NCBI GenBank assembly: GCA_030429685.1
Contig: JAUIEY010000015.1
Coordinates: forward strand, 1 to 18,577
Direction of reading: 5' to 3'
DNA from: Gammaproteobacteria bacterium
Lineage (GTDB): Bacteria > Pseudomonadota > Gammaproteobacteria > Steroidobacterales > GCA-2729495
Length of the DNA stretch: 18,577 bases
Shown: positions 14,841 to 18,577 of the stretch, piece by piece
Position numbering within the stretch: position 1 is the first letter of the stretch
Layout of the letters: each line of letters starts with the position of its first letter
Notes under the pieces: generated by a model
The model's input: the letters and a program-made list of their open reading frames with translations, nothing else
Told to the model about the DNA's origin: nothing
The model's database searches: none
Program-made: the position numbers and the translations under genes

Positions 14841-15544
14841 CACTCGGCGGCGTCTTCCAATGCCGGCAGTTCTGCGTCAGGCATTTGCATATTGGCGGCA
14901 ACGCTGGTCAGCGACGCCGCCGCATCGTCCAGCTTCATCTGCACAAAATTACGGTCGATGGCGCCACCGGTATCCGCGTTCAGGGCCGTTTCGTAGGCAT
15001 CGCGTGCGGCAGCCAGGTCGCCTTTCGCAACCAGCGCATCGCCGCGCAATTCCTCACGGAGGCTGGTCATCCCGGCTGCATCAATGCCGCCCAGCAACTG
15101 CAGCGCGGCATCGTGACTGCCTTCCGCAATCAGTATCTGGGCGCGCCGCAGGGCCGCCACATTGCGCAGCTGCGGGTCGCGACCTTCTTCTTCCAGCAAC
15201 TGCAACTGCTGCTTGGCGGCTTCGGCATCGCTGCGCTCCATGTGCATGCGAGCCAGCGCCAGTCGCGCCTGATCCAGATACGCAGTATTGGCATAGTCAC
15301 TCTCAAGCAGCGCCAGGGTTTCGCTGACTTCGTTGAAACGCTCACCGGCAATCGCATCGTTCATCTGCTGCCAGACTGCCGAAGCTTCACCGGCGCGCTC
15401 CTGCTGGTAATCCTGCCAGCCCTGCCAGCCGAACAGACCGCTCAGCCCGAACAACACGCCGGCGGCAATAAAAATACCGTTTTCACGCAGCCATGTCCGG
15501 GCGCGTTCGGCTTCCTGTTCTTCCGTTAGTAATTCGTCTGTCAC
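14840..15544 (-). CDS. yfgM: Ancillary SecYEG translocon subunit YfgM
   Basis: A 234-residue inner-membrane protein. Residues about 1-20 are cytoplasmic (EEQEAERARTWLREN), followed by one membrane helix at about 22-43 (GIFIAAGVLFGLSGLFGWQG) and a periplasmic TPR-like domain (TPR_21 type) with repeats such as YLDQARLALARM and AALRRAQILIAEG. In E. coli YfgM sits at the SecYEG translocon with PpiD and helps periplasmic chaperoning. The start is GTG (15544) with AGGGAAA as ribosome binding site. It follows hisS by 43 bases and overlaps bamB by its stop codon. The assignment rests on topology and position more than on conserved residues. Confidence 0.9.
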   Translation of the reverse strand: MTDELLTEEQEAERARTWLRENGIFIAAGVLFGLSGLFGWQGWQDYQQERAGEASAVWQQMNDAIAGERFNEVSETLALLESDYANTAYLDQARLALARMHMERSDAEAAKQQLQLLEEEGRDPQLRNVAALRRAQILIAEGSHDAALQLLGGIDAAGMTSLREELRGDALVAKGDLAAARDAYETALNADTGGAIDRNFVQMKLDDAAASLTSVAANMQMPDAELPALEDAAE

Positions 15545-15587
15545 TGTATTGTTTCCCTGCTTTGTTTTCCGGCGGTCCGGCCGGCTT

Positions 15588-16865
15588 TCAGTCTGTTGTC
15601 AATTCACCGTCTATGGCCGCAATCAGATCCTGCCAGGCAACGGTTTGCTGCTCAGTTTCATGGCGCAGATTCTTCAGGCCCGCCTGCTCGTTTGCCAGCT
15701 CGTCAGCGCCGAGAATCACGGCCAGGCGTGCACCACTTTTGTCAGCCCGCTTAAACTGCGATTTAAAGCTGCCACCGCCAGCGTTTACCTCAATGCCATA
15801 TTGCGGCAGCGCGGTACGCAAATCCTCGGCCAGCAGCAGCGCCTGCCGCCCGGCAGCTTCGCCCACCGCGACCAGATAGACGTCGGGATTACCTGCGGGT
15901 ACGGGAGTTTCCGCCAGTTTGACCATTTCAATCAAGCGCTCGAGCCCCATAGCCCAGCCGATGGCCGGGGTCGGCCGGCCTCCCAGCTGCTCCACCAGGC
16001 CGTCGTAGCGGCCCCCGGCGCAGACAGCGCCCTGCGCGCCCAGCTTGTCCGTCACCCACTCGAACACCGTACGCGTGTAGTAATCCAGCCCGCGCACCAG
16101 GCGCGGATTGAGGCTAAAGACAACGCCGGCCGCCGTCAGCAATTCCTGCAGGCCCGCGAAATGCTCGGCGGAAACTGTATCCAGACTGTCGGTGAGTTGC
16201 GGCGCAGCAGCTATCAGCGGCTGCATTTCCGGCAGTTTACTGTCCAGCAGCCGCAGTGGATTGCGGTGCAGCCGGTCGCGATTTTCGTCGTCCAGACTGT
16301 CCCGGTGCGCAGCAAAATACTCAACCAGCCGATCGCGATAGGCTGTCCTCGATGCGGGCGTGCCCAGTGAATTGAGCTGCAGCTCCACATCTTTAATACC
16401 CAGCTCCTGCCACATCCGAGCAGTCATGAGGATCAGCTCGGCATCGATATCGGGACCGTCGTAGCCAAACACTTCAACATCAAACTGATGAAACTGGCGA
16501 TACCGGCCTTTCTGCGGTTTTTCGTAGCGGAACATCGGGCCCGTGTACCAGAGCTTCTGCTTCTGATTGTGCAACAGACCATTTTCGATTGCGGCCCGCA
16601 CGATGCCGGCCGTGCCCTCTGGCCGCAACGTCAGGCTTTCACCGTTGCGATCCTCGAAGGTATACATTTCTTTTTCGACAATGTCGGTTACTTCGCCGAT
16701 AGACCGTTTGAACAATTCAGAACGCTCCACCACCGGCACACGAAACTCACGGTAACCATAGCCGGCGGCAATGCGCCGTAAAACGCCCTCGACAAATTGC
16801 CACAGCGGTGTCTCATCGGGCAGCAGATCGCTCATGCCACGAATGCCGGTAATTTTTTTATTCAT
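15588..16865 (-). CDS. hisS: Histidine-tRNA ligase
   Basis: A 425-residue class II aminoacyl-tRNA synthetase that charges tRNA-His. Motif 1 (VPVVERSELFKRSIGE) is at about 43-58, motif 2 with FRYEKPQKGRYRQFHQFDVE at 112-131, the histidine-specific boxes RGLDYYTRTVFE at 258-269 and AGGRYDG at 283-289, and motif 3 (AIGWAMGLERL) at 301-311. The C-terminal anticodon-binding domain (about 327-420) carries ADKSGARLAVILG. The length is typical (E. coli 424). The ATG overlaps the rodZ stop as ATGA, with AGGGA as ribosome binding site inside rodZ. In E. coli ispG lies between rodZ and hisS; here it does not. Confidence 0.98.
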   Translation of the reverse strand: MNKKITGIRGMSDLLPDETPLWQFVEGVLRRIAAGYGYREFRVPVVERSELFKRSIGEVTDIVEKEMYTFEDRNGESLTLRPEGTAGIVRAAIENGLLHNQKQKLWYTGPMFRYEKPQKGRYRQFHQFDVEVFGYDGPDIDAELILMTARMWQELGIKDVELQLNSLGTPASRTAYRDRLVEYFAAHRDSLDDENRDRLHRNPLRLLDSKLPEMQPLIAAAPQLTDSLDTVSAEHFAGLQELLTAAGVVFSLNPRLVRGLDYYTRTVFEWVTDKLGAQGAVCAGGRYDGLVEQLGGRPTPAIGWAMGLERLIEMVKLAETPVPAGNPDVYLVAVGEAAGRQALLLAEDLRTALPQYGIEVNAGGGSFKSQFKRADKSGARLAVILGADELANEQAGLKNLRHETEQQTVAWQDLIAAIDGELTTD

Positions 16866-17782
16866 TGCAATCCCTGCAATTCGTCGGCGTTCAACACAAA
16901 TCTCGCGGTATTTCGGCCGGTCCTTACCCGCGCCGGTATGACGTAAGGCTGTTCGCCGATACTGATCTGTACCGCTTCGGCATTGCCGACAAAAAACCGC
17001 AGCGGCAGCCGCGCCGAAAAATTCCTTACGCTACCGGCCTTTTCCAGTCCGTACAAAAGGCGCCGGCGACTGTCGGATAATTCCACCCAGCATTCGTCAC
17101 TGAACGTCAGTGTGACGGAGACCGTTTCAAGCGGCGCCTGCGTCTCGGGTTCGGGCAAGGGCGCGACGTCGGGCTGAGCCGGCTCAGCAACCGGGGAAAC
17201 TGCCGCAGTCGGCTGCGACTCCGCTTTCGTGGCAGGCTCAGGCTCAGACAGACTGAATTCGGCTGCGGCCGCTTCCTCCACCACAAATTCGCTGTCACGC
17301 TCGGGCAATGGCAATTCAGCGGGTTCAGCCGACGCCGCAGGCACAGCCTGCACCGCGGGTTCATTGTTGTCGCCCGCAAGCAGATAAATGAGACTGCCCA
17401 GCACCAGCAAACCCAGCAACACCCAGAGCACGAAATTGGACAGGCTTGCCCCGGTGCGCATTTCGGTCTGCACAGACTGCGCGCGGAATGCTTCCGCATC
17501 TGCTTCAGCCGGCTGCCATGAATCAACCAACTCCTGCTCGGGCAAGTCCACGAGGCGCGCATAACCGCGCAGATAGCCTTTTACAAAAACCGGCGCGCCC
17601 AGCGTATCCAGCTGGTCGGCCTCGACCGCCTTGACAATAGCGACATCCAGATACAGTTCATGCGCAACGTCGTGGACGGAAAGTCCGGCCTGTTCGCGCG
17701 CCGCCAGCAGGCGCGCGCCCGGACCGGGCTGCGGTTCGGCCGTGGCGGCAGCGCGCTCGGGAGTTTCGTCAGCCTCGCTCAC
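16862..17782 (-). CDS. rodZ: Cytoskeletal protein RodZ
   Basis: A 306-residue bitopic protein that binds MreB and supports rod-shape elongation. The cytoplasmic HTH domain (about 24-83) has ARLLAAREQAGLSVHDVA and FVKGYLRGYARL. One membrane helix follows at about 117-135 (FVLWVLLGLLVLGSLIYLL), then a Pro/Glu/Ala-rich periplasmic linker (about 140-220) and a C-terminal DUF4115 domain (about 222-300, VTLTFSDECWVELSD). The start is GTG at 17782, giving a 14-base overlap with pilF; it sets MSEADETPER as the N-terminus. The 35 codons open upstream lie inside pilF and add no known domain. It is shorter than E. coli RodZ (337) mainly in the linker. Confidence 0.93.
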   Translation of the reverse strand: MSEADETPERAAATAEPQPGPGARLLAAREQAGLSVHDVAHELYLDVAIVKAVEADQLDTLGAPVFVKGYLRGYARLVDLPEQELVDSWQPAEADAEAFRAQSVQTEMRTGASLSNFVLWVLLGLLVLGSLIYLLAGDNNEPAVQAVPAASAEPAELPLPERDSEFVVEEAAAAEFSLSEPEPATKAESQPTAAVSPVAEPAQPDVAPLPEPETQAPLETVSVTLTFSDECWVELSDSRRRLLYGLEKAGSVRNFSARLPLRFFVGNAEAVQISIGEQPYVIPARVRTGRNTARFVLNADELQGLQ

Positions 17783-18551
17783 GCTCTTTGTCCAGCAATT
17801 CGCCGGCCTGTTTTGACTCGGGGAAATTACCCAGCAGTCGGGCCCGATAGGTTTGTGCCGCCACCGCATCGTCCAGCGCGGTTTCAATCAAAAACGCCAG
17901 GTACAGCACTTCCGGCACGGGTGTGGTGGCTGCCAGGCAGCGCTCCACGAATGCGCGCGCCGGCAACCATTGCCCGGTCTGGTAGGAAATATCGGCGAGG
18001 TGATACAACGCTTCCGGGTAGCGCGGCTTGATGGTAATAGCGCGGCGCAAATAAGCCTCCGCCTTTTCCATGTCGTAAGGCTTAGCGCATTTACCTGCAT
18101 TGGTTAGAATTTCATGACGATATTGATATTCAGGTACCTCTATCGCCCGGTCGAAATAATTAAGCGCTTCTTTGTAGCTCTCTTCCTGCCGACACAAGAA
18201 TACCGCCAGATCATTAAGTGCTGCCTGATCGTTAGCGCCGTAGCGCACGGCGTCACGATAACTGGCTTCGGCTCGGCGCAGATCATTCAGCTGACCATAT
18301 ACCAGCGCCTGCACACGATAGGCGCCCGGGTTGTCGGGCTTGGCCTGAATCGATTTTTCCAGTTTGCGCAATGCCTCTTCCAGCTTGCCCTGCTTTAAAT
18401 AGGAAATGCCCAGGTCCAGATTCAGACGCGCAGCTTCTTCGGCATCAGGCGGAGACAATTTTCCGGTAGGCCCGGTCGTAATACAGCCGGTGGTTAAACC
18501 CGCCATCAGCAATAACATCACCCATCTAAAAAAAGTCGCTCGCGGGCTCAT
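17769..18551 (-). CDS. pilF: Type IV pilus biogenesis lipoprotein PilF/PilW (TPR)
   Basis: A 260-residue lipoprotein. The signal peptide has a clear lipobox LTTGC (Cys23). The mature part is made of tetratricopeptide repeats, beginning NLDLGISYLKQGKLEEALRK and continuing through AYRVQALVYGQLNDLRRAE, ALNDLAVFLCRQ and ALYHLADISYQTGQ. In Pseudomonas the PilF pilotin brings the PilQ secretin to the outer membrane. The place before rodZ matches pilF/pilW in the conserved rlmN-pilF-rodZ block. The ATG at 18551 may overlap an upstream gene ending outside the window (see the rejected list). No other pilus gene is in the window, so the secretin it would serve lies elsewhere. Confidence 0.92.
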   Translation of the reverse strand: MSPRATFFRWVMLLLMAGLTTGCITTGPTGKLSPPDAEEAARLNLDLGISYLKQGKLEEALRKLEKSIQAKPDNPGAYRVQALVYGQLNDLRRAEASYRDAVRYGANDQAALNDLAVFLCRQEESYKEALNYFDRAIEVPEYQYRHEILTNAGKCAKPYDMEKAEAYLRRAITIKPRYPEALYHLADISYQTGQWLPARAFVERCLAATTPVPEVLYLAFLIETALDDAVAAQTYRARLLGNFPESKQAGELLDKERERG

Positions 18552-18577
18552 ACCCGGCTCACTGTGTGCATAGTCTT

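Noticed and set aside
14771..15529. A 252-residue open frame on the plus strand opposite yfgM
   Set aside because: It is a shadow of yfgM and the bamB start; Gln/Arg-rich with no family resemblance.
15549..16370. A 273-residue open frame on the plus strand opposite hisS
   Set aside because: It is a shadow of hisS with no recognisable motif.
17107..17360. Low-complexity stretch in rodZ that looks like a repeat
   Set aside because: It encodes the Pro/Glu/Ala-rich periplasmic linker usual in RodZ; there is no regular nucleotide repeat unit.
18548..18577. Possible 3' end of an upstream gene (rlmN expected) overlapping the pilF start as ATGA
   Set aside because: One minus-strand frame reads to a TGA at 18550-18548, but only nine codons are visible and they do not identify RlmN.

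Overview
This window is a stretch of core chromosome from a GC-rich gammaproteobacterium. The evidence is the Bam/RodZ/HisS/Der block, the guaB-guaA pair divergent from xseA, the FeoB tail and a PilF-type pilotin. A serine-succinyltransferase-like MetX of the type I know from Xanthomonas and Stenotrophomonas hints at a Xanthomonadales-like or related deep gammaproteobacterial lineage. That placement is inference. I see no mobile element, prophage, CRISPR array or defence island, and nearly every stretch over 300 bases is coding.

Layout. (1) 1-600: the end of feoB with its small Cys-rich membrane partner on the plus strand, then a convergent two-helix membrane protein. (2) 600-3430: a FadD-type acyl-CoA ligase (minus) diverges across 48 bases from an SDR oxidoreductase (plus), which is followed by a small GNAT acetyltransferase. 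(3) 3432-3521: tRNA-Ser(CGA) on the minus strand with its own TATAAT promoter, its CCA end only 2 bases from the GNAT stop. (4) 3665-5966: an unrecognised membrane protein, then the lytic transglycosylase MltF behind a hairpin-rich leader. (5) 5977-9456 (minus): guaB-guaA-tadA, a tightly overlapping purine/tRNA-editing operon. (6) 9627-11003: xseA, divergent from guaB across a region with a nested inverted repeat. (7) 11020-12114 (minus): a metX-family acyltransferase with its own candidate promoter and operator-like palindrome. (8) 12219-18551 (minus): pilF-rodZ-hisS-yfgM-bamB-der, a cell-envelope and translation operon with several overlapping start/stop codons and frequent GTG or TTG starts.

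How the genes work together. GuaB and GuaA turn IMP into GMP. BamB and YfgM serve outer-membrane and periplasmic protein traffic, RodZ serves the MreB elongation machinery, PilF is a TPR lipoprotein of type IV pilus assembly, HisS charges tRNA-His, and Der is a ribosome-assembly GTPase. Compared with the E. coli order (pilW-rodZ-ispG-hisS-yfgM-bamB-der), ispG is missing, and rodZ and hisS are fused by an ATGA overlap.

I did not find a clearly new biological system. The best leads are the noncoding structure between guaB and xseA, the hairpin just upstream of mltF, the palindrome in front of metX, and the probable non-methionine substrate of the metX product.
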